Assembly: GCF_003111685.1 (NCBI RefSeq)
Contig: NZ_CP022191.1
Location: 248,001-312,000 of the forward strand
Source of the DNA: Alloyangia pacifica
Lineage (GTDB): Bacteria; Pseudomonadota; Alphaproteobacteria; Rhodobacterales; Rhodobacteraceae
Reading direction: 5' to 3'
Length of the DNA: 64,000 nt
The notes under the pieces were generated by a model that made no database searches, was not told where the DNA came from, and saw only the letters and a list, made by a program, of their open reading frames with translations. The translations under genes were made by a program, and so were the position numbers. Of the stretch, positions 25,932 to 34,806 are shown in pieces (position 1 is the first letter of the stretch; each line of letters opens with the position of its first letter).

Positions 25932-27209
25932 ATGTCATATTTCCCCCGATGGCGCGTCGGCACGGGTCAGGTGATCATGCCGGACGAGCGCCTGCCCGGC
26001 GCGGCCTCGGTTCCGATGGGCATCCAGCACCTGCTGGCCATGTCCGGCTCGACCATCGTCGCCCCGATCCTGATGGGCTTCGATCCCAACGTCGCGGTGT
26101 TCTTCTCGGGCATCGGCACGCTGCTCTTCTTCATCATCACCGCGGGCCGTGTGCCGAGCTACCTCGGCTCCTCCTTCGCCTTCATCGCGGTGGTGCTGGC
26201 GGTGCTCGGGCAAGAGGGCGCGACCATCGCCCATGCGCTCGGCGGGATCATCGCTTGCGGCGCGCTCTACGCGCTGATCGGCCTGATCGTCATGGCGGTC
26301 GGCTACGGATGGGTGGAAAAGCTGATGCCCCCCGTCGTGACCGGCACCATCGGCATCGCCATCGGCCTCAACCTCGCGCCGGTCGCCGTGGACCAGCTCA
26401 ACGCCTTCGGCTCCCCCACCCCCGCGCATCTGACGATCGCGCTGCTGACGGTGCTCTGCATGGCGATGGTCTCCTGCTACGGCCCCTCGGGCACGCGGCG
26501 GCTGTCGGTCCTGCTGGCGCTGGTCTTCGGTTACGCGCTGGTGCTGCTGCTGGGCAACGGGCTGGGAATCATGCCGGGCATCGACTTCTCTGCGGTCGGC
26601 ACGGCGGATTGGTTCGGCCTGCCACGGTTCCAGACACCCGAGTTCCACTGGTCCGCGATCACCCTCATTGCCCCGGTCGCCATCGTGCTGGTCGCCGAGA
26701 ATCTCGGTCACATCAAGGCGCTGGGGGCGATCACCGGCAAGGACATGGATCCCTACATCGGCCGCGGCTTCTTCGCCGACGGGCTGGCGACCATGGTCGC
26801 GGGCTCGGGCGGCGGCACGGGTGTCACCACCTACGCCGAGAACATCGGCGTCATGGCAATGACCAAGGTCTACTCGACGCTGGTCTTCGTGATCGCCGCC
26901 ATCGTTGCGATCTGCCTCGGGCTCTCGCCTAAGTTCGGCGCGCTGCTGCAGACGATCCCGGCGCCGGTGCTGGCGGGTCTGTCGGTCGCGGTCTTCGGGC
27001 TCATCGCCTCGGCCATGGCGCGAATCTGGATCGAGAACCGGGTGGATTTCTCGGATCCGCGCAACCTCTTCACCGCAGGCATCGCGCTGATTTTCGGCGC
27101 CGGGGACTTCACGCTGCATCTCGGCGATTTCGCGCTTGGCGGTATCGGCACATCTACGCTGGCGGCGCTGCTGCTCTATCAGCTGCTCGGCATCGGCCGC
27201 GAAGCCTGA
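25932..27209 (+). CDS. NCS2-family uracil/xanthine-type permease (RutG/UraA-like)
   Basis: 425 aa with about 12-14 membrane segments. NCS2 motifs are present: GIQHLLAMSGSTIVAPILMGFD at the start, PSYLGSSFAF in TM3, the substrate-binding IALVAENLGHIKA-type segment (VLVAENLGH), and GSGGGTGVTTYAENIGVMAMTKV in TM10. Relatives carry uracil, thymine, xanthine or urate with protons. AGGAGAG precedes the start. It is monocistronic with a strong terminator. Its neighbourhood, near a RutR-type operon on the other strand, makes a pyrimidine-like substrate attractive, but the two are separately transcribed. Confidence 0.92.
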   Translation: MSYFPRWRVGTGQVIMPDERLPGAASVPMGIQHLLAMSGSTIVAPILMGFDPNVAVFFSGIGTLLFFIITAGRVPSYLGSSFAFIAVVLAVLGQEGATIAHALGGIIACGALYALIGLIVMAVGYGWVEKLMPPVVTGTIGIAIGLNLAPVAVDQLNAFGSPTPAHLTIALLTVLCMAMVSCYGPSGTRRLSVLLALVFGYALVLLLGNGLGIMPGIDFSAVGTADWFGLPRFQTPEFHWSAITLIAPVAIVLVAENLGHIKALGAITGKDMDPYIGRGFFADGLATMVAGSGGGTGVTTYAENIGVMAMTKVYSTLVFVIAAIVAICLGLSPKFGALLQTIPAPVLAGLSVAVFGLIASAMARIWIENRVDFSDPRNLFTAGIALIFGAGDFTLHLGDFALGGIGTSTLAALLLYQLLGIGREA

Positions 27210-27230
27210 CCGTCGACAAGAAAACAGACG

Positions 27231-27259
27231 GCCCCCACCGCCCACGGTGGGGGCTTTTT
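27231..27259 (+). terminator. Strong rho-independent terminator after the NCS2 permease
   Basis: A perfect 10-bp stem (GCCCCCACCG / CGGTGGGGGC) with a CCCA loop is followed directly by TTTTT. This is the clearest intrinsic terminator in the window. Confidence 0.95.
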
Positions 27260-27421
27260 GCCGGGGCTTTCGGAACCGCGCCCCCGCAAGTGCCCAAAAA
27301 TCAGGCAAGCCAGCCCGGGCCCATACCTGCTTGATCCAACGCCCCGCTTATCCACAGCTCCATCCCCCGCCGATGGGGAGAACTCCCGCGCTCCGGCGAC
27401 GGCGACAGCGCCGCGGAAGGG

Positions 27422-28396
27422 TCAGCCGTGCCGCGCGATATACTCCTCGATCCGCGCCACCTCTTCGTCGGACCCGAAGATCAGCGGGCAGAACCCATGC
27501 GGCGTCTCGGGCGTCAGATCGAGGATCCGCCGCCGTCCGTCGCTCGCGCGGCCCCCGGCCTGCTCGACCATGAAGGCAATCGGCACGGCCTCGTAGGCAA
27601 GCCGCAGCCGCCCCTGCTCGTAGCCCTTGCGCCCGTCCTGTGGGTAGAGAAAGGCGCCGCCCTTGAGCATGATCCGGTGCAAATCGCCCACCGCCGCCGC
27701 CAGCCAGCGCATGTTGTAGGTCTTGCCCAGCGGGCCGTCCTTTCCGGCGCGCATGTCCTGCGCATAGGCCTGCAGTCCCGGAGCCCAGTGCCGCTCGTTC
27801 GAGGCGTTGACGGCGATCATCGAGGTGGTCCGCCTGAGGCGGATGTTCTCGGCGGTGATGCGGAAATCCCCGGCACGGCGATCGAGCGTCGCGATATGCA
27901 CGCCGTCGCCAAGCGACCAGGCGAAATCCACAGAATGGCCAAAGCAGGCATAGCCCGCCGCCACCGCCTCGGAGCCCGGGCGGCGGAAGCTGCCATCGCC
28001 GGCGGGGTAGATCACGAAAAGCATGCCCAAGAGCGCGCAGATGCCGATCGAGCCGGACCCGTCGATCGGATCCATGGCCACATCGAACGCCCCGTCGGGA
28101 TCAAGCGTCACCACCGCCTCGGCCTCTTCCGACAGAACGTGGCGGACGTTGCAGCCCGCGAGAGCCTTCAGCATGTGCTCATGCGCGCCGACGTCGAGCG
28201 CCTTCTGCGCATCGCCGCTTTCGTTGTCGCCGACGATCTGCGCCGGATCGCCGGTCAGAAGACCCTCGGCCAGCCGGTCCGCGATAGCAGGGAGCGCCTC
28301 GGCGATATGCCGCACGATGCGCGCGGCGCCGTCATCTGCCAGCCGCATGTGCAGCGCGTCGCCGCGGGGCGGGTGGTCGTTCGGGAGAGTCAACAT
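27422..28396 (-). CDS. fbp: Fructose-1,6-bisphosphatase class I, variant active-site loop
   Basis: 324 aa. Class I FBPase features are visible: LSEEAE and the metal loop MDPIDGSGSIG in the middle; the NMRWLAAAVGDLHRIMLKGGAFLYP segment; and RLRLAYEAVPIAFMVEQAGG near the C-terminus, which supplies the last metal Glu. The usual DPLDGSSNID is here DPIDGSGSIG, so the sequence is divergent although the acidic ligands are kept. It should dephosphorylate fructose-1,6-bisphosphate, or possibly sedoheptulose bisphosphate, in gluconeogenesis. It is monocistronic on the minus strand. ATG 28396 is the longest start; ATG 28346 is possible. Confidence 0.85.
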   Translation of the reverse strand: MLTLPNDHPPRGDALHMRLADDGAARIVRHIAEALPAIADRLAEGLLTGDPAQIVGDNESGDAQKALDVGAHEHMLKALAGCNVRHVLSEEAEAVVTLDPDGAFDVAMDPIDGSGSIGICALLGMLFVIYPAGDGSFRRPGSEAVAAGYACFGHSVDFAWSLGDGVHIATLDRRAGDFRITAENIRLRRTTSMIAVNASNERHWAPGLQAYAQDMRAGKDGPLGKTYNMRWLAAAVGDLHRIMLKGGAFLYPQDGRKGYEQGRLRLAYEAVPIAFMVEQAGGRASDGRRRILDLTPETPHGFCPLIFGSDEEVARIEEYIARHG

Positions 28397-28695
28397 GATG
28401 GGTCGTCCTGTGGGTTTCCGCGCGCTCTGCGCTTGCCTTGCCGATTTAGCGCCCCGCGGCCGCCGAGGAAATGCCGCGCGTCAGGCCCCGGTGCCAAAGG
28501 CACTTCCCGTATAACGCACCACGACACCTCTTCTCGAAGGGACGCGCGGCCGCTGTGACCCGGCCGTTACGTCACCTGCGGCACCTGCCACGGCAAATGA
28601 CAATGCCAGCCAGGGGCGCCCTGCCGGCGAAAGCCGCCACCGGACGGCAGATGGTGCATGATAGCAGACAATTCCGCCGTGAGATCAGACGGCTG
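28397..28695. other. 299-bp intergenic region upstream of fbp
   Basis: This region should hold the fbp promoter (minus strand) and the 3' end of the RidA operon. I saw no convincing ORF, repeat or T-tailed terminator. Confidence 0.5.
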
Positions 28696-29079
28696 TCAGC
28701 CCCGGCGCAGCGCCAGCGCCTCGACCTCGACAAGGAATTCCGGGCGGGTGAACCCAGAGACGATCATCAGCGTCGAGGCCGGCTTCACATCGAGATCGGC
28801 GCAGGCGCGGTCGCGGGCGGCCATGTAGCCCTGCATGTCCTCGCGCCGGGTTACAAAGGCCGAGAAGCGCAGCACGTCCGAGAAATCCAGCCCATCCTCG
28901 GCAAGGATTGCCCGCACCGCCTCGAAGCAGAAATCGGCCTGCGCCTCGACACCGTCCGGGATCGCGCCGTCGGGGCGCAGCGCCAGCTGGCCCGAGGTCA
29001 CCACCACCGGACCGGCGGCGATGCCGTGCGAATACTGGCCGAAGGGCGCGGCGATGCTCTTGGGGGCAAGCGGTTTCAT
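28696..29079 (-). CDS. RidA/YjgF/RutC-family protein lacking the catalytic arginine
   Basis: 127 aa, a full-length chorismate-mutase-like Rid fold. It shows GQYSHG at 14-19, TSGQLAL and the C-terminal VEVEALALRR. In RidA the segment PARS carries the arginine that anchors the substrate carboxylate; here it reads P100-A-S-T, so that Arg is absent while Glu120 is kept. This places it in the arginine-less Rid subgroups, which do not deaminate 2-imino acids. It is the last gene of the nine-gene operon and overlaps the TetR gene by 4 bp. RutC in uracil catabolism is a Rid protein, which fits the operon theme. Confidence 0.88.
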   Translation of the reverse strand: MKPLAPKSIAAPFGQYSHGIAAGPVVVTSGQLALRPDGAIPDGVEAQADFCFEAVRAILAEDGLDFSDVLRFSAFVTRREDMQGYMAARDRACADLDVKPASTLMIVSGFTRPEFLVEVEALALRRG

Positions 29080-29702
29080 CGGGTCCGTCCTTCGTCTTTC
29101 AGTCCGGCGCGGGCAAGAAAGAGCTGCACCGCCTCCGCCGCGATGCGCTCGAAATCCATCTCGGCTCCGGGATCAACGCCCAGCACGCGGCGGCTCTGGA
29201 GTTCGTAATCGGCATAGTGCTGGGTCACCGCCCAGATGTTCATCATGAAGAGCAGCGGGTCGACCGGGGTCATCCGCCCCTCGTCGACCCAGCGCTGGAT
29301 CACCGCCGTCGCCTCGCGCACCGAGGCGTGCAACCCCTCCCATTTACCGCCCATCTCGGGCGCGCCGCGCCCAAGTTCCTGCAGGAACAGCCGCGAGGCT
29401 TCGGGGCAGTCGAGCGCCAGCCGCAGCTTGAGCCGCACGTAACCGGTGATCACCTCGGCAGGATCGTCGGACTCGCCCACGAAGAAGATGTCGCGCCACT
29501 GCCCGATGATGCCATCTAGCACCTCGCGGTAGAGGTCCTCTTTCGAGGTGATGTAGTAATGCAGCTGCGCCTTGGTGATCCCCGCGGCCTTGGCAAGCTG
29601 CTGCGTGGAGGTTCCCGACAGACCGGTGCTGGCGAATTCGCGTAGCGCCGCCTCGCGGATGGCGTCGTGGATTTCCTTACGCTTCAGACGTGCGGCGCTC
29701 AT
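29076..29702 (-). CDS. RutR-like TetR-family regulator
   Basis: 208 aa. The N-terminal HTH is TSTQQLAKAAGITKAQLHYYITSKEDLYREVL. The ligand domain resembles E. coli RutR closely in pattern: GYVRLKLRLALDCPEASRLFLQE, and TPVDPLLFMMNIWAVTQHYADYELQ. RutR binds uracil or thymine and recognises TTGACCA-N2-TGGTCAA. A matching ACCA-N2-TGGT core sits upstream of the first gene of this operon (36494-36503). The gene is embedded between the flavodoxin-fold oxidoreductase (26-bp overlap) and the RidA gene (4-bp overlap). It probably controls the whole operon in response to a pyrimidine-like ligand. Confidence 0.88.
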   Translation of the reverse strand: MSAARLKRKEIHDAIREAALREFASTGLSGTSTQQLAKAAGITKAQLHYYITSKEDLYREVLDGIIGQWRDIFFVGESDDPAEVITGYVRLKLRLALDCPEASRLFLQELGRGAPEMGGKWEGLHASVREATAVIQRWVDEGRMTPVDPLLFMMNIWAVTQHYADYELQSRRVLGVDPGAEMDFERIAAEAVQLFLARAGLKDEGRTR

Positions 29703-30321
29703 CGCTCTTCCTCTGGATTGCCGGTCCGCCGAACCGGGACATGCGGGTGCCGACCTTTGCGAGAAAGGCCTTCAGGTCCCGTGGTTTGCGGTGGTTCATG
29801 TCGTGTAGCTGCAACCATGTCACGCGGCAACGCGGGTGAAACAAGACACGGTAGCCCCGCGCCAGCATCGAGCGCCCGGGATCGCGGATCAGCCGCAGCC
29901 ACCACCAGGGCGAGCCCGAGGTGGTGATCACCGCGAAATGGCGGATGTTCTGCAACCTGCCGGTGGCACGCATCTTGGTGGCGCTGGCGACCTCGAAGGC
30001 GACGCCGGGCAGCCAGACCCGCTCCATCCAGCCCTTGAGAATGGCGGGCGGGCCGTACATCCATGTGGGATAGACAAACACCAGCCCCTCGGCCCGGCGC
30101 AGCGCCGCGACATGCGGCGCCACGCGGGCGATCAGCCGATCGGTGTTCGAAACGTACTCGGCCCAATCCTCGGCAGAGAGAACCGGATCGAAGTTCTCGG
30201 CGTAAAGGTCGATCACCTCGACCTTGTGCCCGGCCCGCAAGAGGCTCTCGCGGGCCGTGGCGAGAAGGGCGGCCCCATAGCTTTCCCGGCACGGGTGAGC
30301 AAAAACGATCAGGACGCGCAT
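29677..30321 (-). CDS. NAD(P)H:quinone oxidoreductase-like flavodoxin-fold protein (Flavodoxin_2)
   Basis: 214 aa. It begins MRVLIVFAHPCRESYGAAL, the FMN/FAD phosphate loop of the NQO/KefF family. YPTWMYGPPAILKGWMERVWLPGVAFE follows, with the conserved aromatic and glycine residues lining the flavin. It should transfer hydride from NAD(P)H to a quinone, nitro compound or flavin. It is 17 bp downstream of the binding-protein gene and overlaps the TetR gene by 26 bp. Within the operon it could supply reduced flavin or reduce a pathway intermediate; this is inference. Confidence 0.85.
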   Translation of the reverse strand: MRVLIVFAHPCRESYGAALLATARESLLRAGHKVEVIDLYAENFDPVLSAEDWAEYVSNTDRLIARVAPHVAALRRAEGLVFVYPTWMYGPPAILKGWMERVWLPGVAFEVASATKMRATGRLQNIRHFAVITTSGSPWWWLRLIRDPGRSMLARGYRVLFHPRCRVTWLQLHDMNHRKPRDLKAFLAKVGTRMSRFGGPAIQRKSDERRTSEA

Positions 30322-30338
30322 GGCACCGCCTCTCCAGC

Positions 30339-31349
30339 TCAGTTGGCTTCGGCGGCCGTCTTGATCTCGATGCCGTGGCGCTTGTTGACGAAGGACGTGT
30401 CGGCCACCTTCGACAGATCAAGACCGCCCTCCTCGAGGATGCCGCTGTTCACCGCGGTCTCGTAGAAGGCGGCGATGCGCGCGTCGGTCATCGCGCCAAT
30501 GCCAAGCTCGAGCGCGTCGCCGCTGTCGATGATGCCAAGCTCGCGCACCTGCGCCATCTCGGCGTCCAGCTTCTCGACGGTCAGCTCGGGGTTGGCGGCG
30601 ATGATCGCCTCGTAGCCGGCGGTGTGATCCCCATAGAGGAAGGTGTACCAGCCCTCGATCGAGGCATCGACGAAGCGCTGCACCACGTCGGGGTTCTCGT
30701 CGATCATCTGCTGGCGGGTCTCGATGGTGGTGGCATAGGTGTTCCAGCCGTAATCCGCCATGAGATAGGTCGCGACGTCGGCACCCTCGGCCGCGGCGTA
30801 GAGCGGCTCGGCGGTGGCATAGGCCTGCTGCACCATCTTCTCGTCGCTGAGGAACTGCGCGAGGTTGTAACCGTAGGGGCGCACCTGCTCGTCCCGGAAA
30901 CCGAAGTCCTGCACCATCCATTTCCAGTAGGAGAACTGCCCGTCCTTGGAGAGCAGGATCTCGGGCGCGGTGGTCAGGTCCTCCCAGCTGTCGTAGGCGC
31001 CTTCATGGGCGATGAGCGCCTGCGGGTCCTTCTGGAAGATCGCGGCGACGACGGTGGTGGGGATGCCGTTGCGCACGTTGTCGAAGGACAGCAGCAGGTT
31101 GCCCGCCATCAGGAAGTCGAGCTTGCCGGCGATCAGCATGGGGCGGTTGTTCACCTGCGGGCCACCCTGACGGATCTCGACCTCGAGTCCGTATTTCTCG
31201 TAGGTGCCGTCCGCCAGCGCCTGGTAAAAGCCGCCGTGGCCGCCCTGCGCCAGCCAGTTGGTGCCAAAGACGACCTTGTCGCCGGCAAAGGCCGCAGATG
31301 CCGCGAGCGAGGCCGCCAGTGCGGTCAGGGAAACGGAGAGAGTTTTCAT
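30339..31349 (-). CDS. NMT1/THI5-like (SsuA-type) ABC substrate-binding protein
   Basis: 336 aa from ATG 31349; the longer open frame upstream overlaps the oxidase gene. The signal peptide is residues 1-22 (ending AFA). The mature part opens VVFGTNWLAQGGHGGFYQALADGTYEKYGLEVEI, the NMT1/THI5 family pattern seen in binding proteins for taurine, sulfonates, riboflavin and the thiamine pyrimidine precursor (ThiY). It should deliver its ligand to the permease and ATPase encoded upstream in the same operon. The family type favours a small, possibly heterocyclic nitrogen or sulfur compound. Confidence 0.9.
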   Translation of the reverse strand: MKTLSVSLTALAASLAASAAFAGDKVVFGTNWLAQGGHGGFYQALADGTYEKYGLEVEIRQGGPQVNNRPMLIAGKLDFLMAGNLLLSFDNVRNGIPTTVVAAIFQKDPQALIAHEGAYDSWEDLTTAPEILLSKDGQFSYWKWMVQDFGFRDEQVRPYGYNLAQFLSDEKMVQQAYATAEPLYAAAEGADVATYLMADYGWNTYATTIETRQQMIDENPDVVQRFVDASIEGWYTFLYGDHTAGYEAIIAANPELTVEKLDAEMAQVRELGIIDSGDALELGIGAMTDARIAAFYETAVNSGILEEGGLDLSKVADTSFVNKRHGIEIKTAAEAN

Positions 31350-31378
31350 TTCTTGGGGTCCTGTTGGTTGGGGTCTTG

Positions 31379-32770
31379 TTATGCGCTGCGCGCCATCTCG
31401 GGGTGCCAGCCCCGGGTCTTGCCCGGGTTCATCAGGCCATAGGGGTCGGCCCGTTTCTTGAAGTCGATCTGCGCCGTGTCGATGGTCTTCATGCCGCCAT
31501 CCTCGATGGTCACCACATGCGGGTCGAAGATCGTGCAGCCGTCCGCTTCCAGCTCGGCGATCAGCGCGTACATCGCGTCCTTGCCGCGGAAGCGCACCAG
31601 CGGCAGGGCGAAGATCTGGATCTCGCCGTCCTGCCGCGCCATCTCGTGGTGCCAGAACATTTCGTCGCCGTAGCGCTCCATCTGGCGCATCACGAGGGCC
31701 GGATCGAAGGGGCGCGGGTAGGCGACCTGCAGGTAGGTCCAGCCCTTGTCGACCTTCAGCGCCTGCAGCGTGGTGTGGTTCCAGCCACATTCATAGGCGG
31801 GCTGCAGGCGGTTCTCGTGGATCTCCTCCATGGTCATGGCAAAGGAGATGCTCGCGCCCTCGGCCTCGGCCCGGGCGCGGAAGCGGTCCATGTCCGTCGG
31901 CGCGACCATGGCGAAGACCGCGTCGCGGTCCTCGGGGAAATAGCCCTCGAACTTGCGATAATAGGGCGCGAAGCGGCGCTCGACTGGGGTCAGCAAGTAG
32001 CAATCGAGGCCATCTTCCTGCGCGGCGGTGGCAAAGCGCAGCGCCTTGTCGTAGCCGTCGAAAAGCGCGGCGGTGTGCAGCCAGTCGGTCGAGGGGGTGA
32101 GCGCCAGCCCCACCTCCAGCACGATGCCGTTGGTGCCATAGGCGTGGTGCACCTTCTGCACGTCGGGCCCATGCAGCTCGATCACCTGCGGCTCTTCCTC
32201 GAGCGTGAGTACCTTGAGGTAGGTGAGGTTGCCCTCGTCGCGCAGCATGCCGTGGCGCAGCGAGCCGATACCGCCCGAGCCGCCCGCAATGAAGCCGCCG
32301 ATGGTGGCGAGGCTGCGGGTCGAGGGGTACATGGTCAGCTCCTGCCCGGTCTCGCGCGAAGCGTCGTCAAGCTTCGACATGCGGATGCCCGCCTCCACAT
32401 GGGCGTGGCCGGGGGTGATCTCGAGGATCCGATTCAGCCGTGTCAGGTCGATGACCAACCCGCCGTCGAGCGGCACGCATTGCCCGTAGTTGCCGGTGCC
32501 GCCGCCGCGCAGGGTGACGGGCACCTTGTGGCGGGCGGCCGCCGCGGCAACGCGGATCACCTCGTCCTGATCCTGCGGGATCACCACCAGCTCGGCGCGC
32601 TTGTCCTTCAGCTCGGCGTCGAGGATCGGGCTGTACCAGAAGTAATCCTTGGACCGCGCCTCGAGCGCGCGTTCGTCGTCGTAAAAGCGCAGCCCGTCGA
32701 GGTCCTGCCGCAGGGCGGCGAGCGCCTCGGCGTGGCGGCCCTTGGGCGCGGCCAGTTGCGTGTCGGTCAT
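31379..32770 (-). CDS. FAD-linked oxidase (GlcD/PCMH type)
   Basis: 463 aa with an N-terminal PCMH FAD-binding domain. VTLRGGGTGNYGQCVPLDGGLVIDL is the pyrophosphate-binding segment and TIGGFIAGGSGGIGSLRHGML the flavin-contacting loop. A C-terminal substrate domain ends DPYGLMNPGK, as in glycolate/lactate and vanillyl-alcohol oxidase relatives. It should oxidise an alcohol, hydroxy acid or amine. It overlaps the deaminase gene by 4 bp and lies 29 bp upstream of the binding-protein gene, so it is firmly part of the uptake-and-degradation operon. Confidence 0.87.
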   Translation of the reverse strand: MTDTQLAAPKGRHAEALAALRQDLDGLRFYDDERALEARSKDYFWYSPILDAELKDKRAELVVIPQDQDEVIRVAAAAARHKVPVTLRGGGTGNYGQCVPLDGGLVIDLTRLNRILEITPGHAHVEAGIRMSKLDDASRETGQELTMYPSTRSLATIGGFIAGGSGGIGSLRHGMLRDEGNLTYLKVLTLEEEPQVIELHGPDVQKVHHAYGTNGIVLEVGLALTPSTDWLHTAALFDGYDKALRFATAAQEDGLDCYLLTPVERRFAPYYRKFEGYFPEDRDAVFAMVAPTDMDRFRARAEAEGASISFAMTMEEIHENRLQPAYECGWNHTTLQALKVDKGWTYLQVAYPRPFDPALVMRQMERYGDEMFWHHEMARQDGEIQIFALPLVRFRGKDAMYALIAELEADGCTIFDPHVVTIEDGGMKTIDTAQIDFKKRADPYGLMNPGKTRGWHPEMARSA

Positions 32771-33936
32771 GCGAGGTCTCCGGAGGTCTCGGGAATGGGG
32801 GCACCGCCGCGCCAGACAGTACGCGCCGCGCGAGGGCGGTTCAGCGCATCGTCGAGCCCGGTGGCGGCGATATGGATGAAGTCGGCGGGGGCGCCGGCCT
32901 TGAGCGCAAAGTCATGTCCCAGCCAGCGCGCCGGGGTCTCGGTGACGCTGTCGAGCCATCCGGCGGGATCAAGATGCCCGGCGAGCACGGCCATGCGGTA
33001 GACGTCGAAAAGGTCGTAATCGCCCTGCGGGTAGAACGGATCGCAGACGTTGTCCGAGGCCAGCATGACCGGCATTCCTGCCGCGCGCGCTTCGTGGATG
33101 GGCGCGAGGCCCCGCAGCCGCGGGGTGCGATCGGGCGTGGCGTCTTGCAGGAAGGCGTTGGTGGTCGGCAGGGTGCAGAGCGCCATGCCCGCCTCCGCCG
33201 CCCGGCCCAGCAGATCGGCCACCGCGCCCTCCGGGCGCACCGAAAGCGAACAGCAGTGGCCCACCAGCACCCGGCCCGCCATCCCGCGCGCCTCGGTCTC
33301 CTGCAGGATTGCATCGAGCCCCTGCGCTTCCGGGTCGAGCCCCTCGTCGACGTGGAAATCGAGCTGCAGGTGGTGTGTCTCGGCAAGGTCGAAGACCCTG
33401 CGCAGCTTTGCCGGGATATCCTCGTTGCGGTAGATGAAGGCCCCGAGCACGGCGCCGGTCCCCGCGATTTCCTGCGCAATCCTCGCGCCGACCTCGGGCA
33501 TGTCATCCAGCGGCGTCAGCGTGGCAAGCTGCAGATCGACCCGGCCGCGCCATTCCTCGGCCAGCTCGCGCAGCACCGGCAGCGCCGCGGGCACCCCGGC
33601 CTCGGTCCAATCGACGTGGCTGCGCATCGCCTTGGTGCCATTGGCAAAGGCGCGGCGCAGCCCGCGCGCGGCGCGCTGGCGCAGGTCGCCCGCCGTCCAG
33701 TTCGGCTTGTCCCCGGCCATCAGCTCTATCGCCTCGTGCAGCGACTGCGGGCGGCTCGGCACGCGCGCGGCGGTGAAGGTCTTGTCGAGGTGGACATGCG
33801 CGTCGGCAAAACAGGGCAACAGCAGGCCGCCCCCCTGCCCCTCCGACGGGGTCAGCGCGGCGATGCGCGCCCCCTCCAGCGTCACGTCCCAATACCCGTC
33901 GCGCCCAGCCAGCGCGACGCCGTTCAGCGTGGTCAT
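32767..33936 (-). CDS. Cytosine-deaminase-like amidohydrolase
   Basis: 389 aa, amidohydrolase superfamily of the CodA type. Metal and catalytic motifs are DAHVHLDKT (H47, H49), FHVDEGLDPEAQG, LVGHCCSLS and MLASDNVCDPFYPQGDYDLFDV. The last closely follows the CodA SDNVRDPWYP motif. It probably deaminates an amino-pyrimidine or similar amino-heterocycle (cytosine, isocytosine, creatinine and triazine types are all precedents). It is 3 bp after the permease gene and overlaps the FAD oxidase gene by 4 bp. Confidence 0.87.
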   Translation of the reverse strand: MTTLNGVALAGRDGYWDVTLEGARIAALTPSEGQGGGLLLPCFADAHVHLDKTFTAARVPSRPQSLHEAIELMAGDKPNWTAGDLRQRAARGLRRAFANGTKAMRSHVDWTEAGVPAALPVLRELAEEWRGRVDLQLATLTPLDDMPEVGARIAQEIAGTGAVLGAFIYRNEDIPAKLRRVFDLAETHHLQLDFHVDEGLDPEAQGLDAILQETEARGMAGRVLVGHCCSLSVRPEGAVADLLGRAAEAGMALCTLPTTNAFLQDATPDRTPRLRGLAPIHEARAAGMPVMLASDNVCDPFYPQGDYDLFDVYRMAVLAGHLDPAGWLDSVTETPARWLGHDFALKAGAPADFIHIAATGLDDALNRPRAARTVWRGGAPIPETSGDLA

Positions 33937-33939
33937 CGC

Positions 33940-34806
33940 TCAGCCCTGCCGCTTGATTTCGCTCTCGTGCCAGTGCCCGAGGACCGCGCGCGAGAGCCAG
34001 GAGGTGGCGAGGAAGATCAGAATGCCCAGCATCGACACCAGAAGGAGCGCCGCGAACATCCGCGGGATCTCGCCCCGGAAGCTGCTTTCGAGGATGCGTG
34101 AGGCAAGGCCCGTGTTCTGCCCGGCGGTGCCGGCGACGAACTCGGCCACCACCGCGCCGATCAGCGCAAGACCCCCGGCGATCTTCAGCGCGGCCATGAA
34201 GTAGGGCAGCGCCGAGGGGATCAGCAGGTAGCGCAGGCGCTGCCACTTGGTGGCGCCGTAGAGGGTGAAGAGGTCACGCAGGTTGTGGTCGGCGCTGCGC
34301 ATCCCGATGGCGGTGTTCGACAGGATCGGGAAAAAGGCGACGATCCAGGCGCAGATCAGCAGCGCGGCGAAGGTGCTGTCGACATAGATCAGGATCAGCG
34401 GCGCGATGGCCACCACCGGCGTCACCTGCAGGATCACCGCGAAGGGAAAGAGGCTCATCTCGATGGTGCGCGAGAGCGCAAAGACCATCCCCAGCGCCAC
34501 GCCGCCGATTATCGCAAGGCCAAGCGACAGCAGCGTCAGCTTGACGGTGAACCAGGCGCTCGACAGCAGCGAGGGTCCGTCGGTCCAGAGCGTCTCGAGT
34601 ATGAGGCTCGGTGCCGGGATCAGGTAGTGCGGGACCTCGTTGTAGCGCACGAGGAATTCCCAGAGCCCCAGCGCGCAGAGCAGCGCGGCGCAGGGCATGA
34701 GGATCTGCATCCGGCGCTCGCGGCGGGCGACGCGCAGCGCGGGGTCTTCCGAGGCGGGGGCGCTCTTCGCGGCCATGGTGACGGGGTCAGTGGTTGAGGT
34801 CGACAT
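33940..34806 (-). CDS. NitT/TauT-family ABC permease (SsuC/ThiX-like)
   Basis: 288 aa from ATG 34806, which has an AAGGGA site about 10 nt upstream; the open frame extends further into the ATPase gene. There are six or so membrane segments. The EAA-type loop is ...GATKWQRLRYLLIPSALPYFMAALKIAGGLALIGAVVAEF, typical of BPD_transp_1 permeases for taurine, nitrate, sulfonates or thiamine precursors. It overlaps the ATPase gene by 20 bp. It forms the importer with 34787-35617 and 30339-31349. Confidence 0.9.
   Translation of the reverse strand: MSTSTTDPVTMAAKSAPASEDPALRVARRERRMQILMPCAALLCALGLWEFLVRYNEVPHYLIPAPSLILETLWTDGPSLLSSAWFTVKLTLLSLGLAIIGGVALGMVFALSRTIEMSLFPFAVILQVTPVVAIAPLILIYVDSTFAALLICAWIVAFFPILSNTAIGMRSADHNLRDLFTLYGATKWQRLRYLLIPSALPYFMAALKIAGGLALIGAVVAEFVAGTAGQNTGLASRILESSFRGEIPRMFAALLLVSMLGILIFLATSWLSRAVLGHWHESEIKRQG

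Noticed and set aside
24698..30321. A rut (uracil degradation) operon, from LLM oxidoreductase, NCS2 permease, flavoprotein, TetR and Rid protein lying close together
   Set aside because: The LLM and NCS2 genes are on the other strand with their own hairpin and terminator, the LLM protein is not clearly RutA, and RutB, RutD, RutE and RutF are missing. Only the RutR and Rid similarities are kept.
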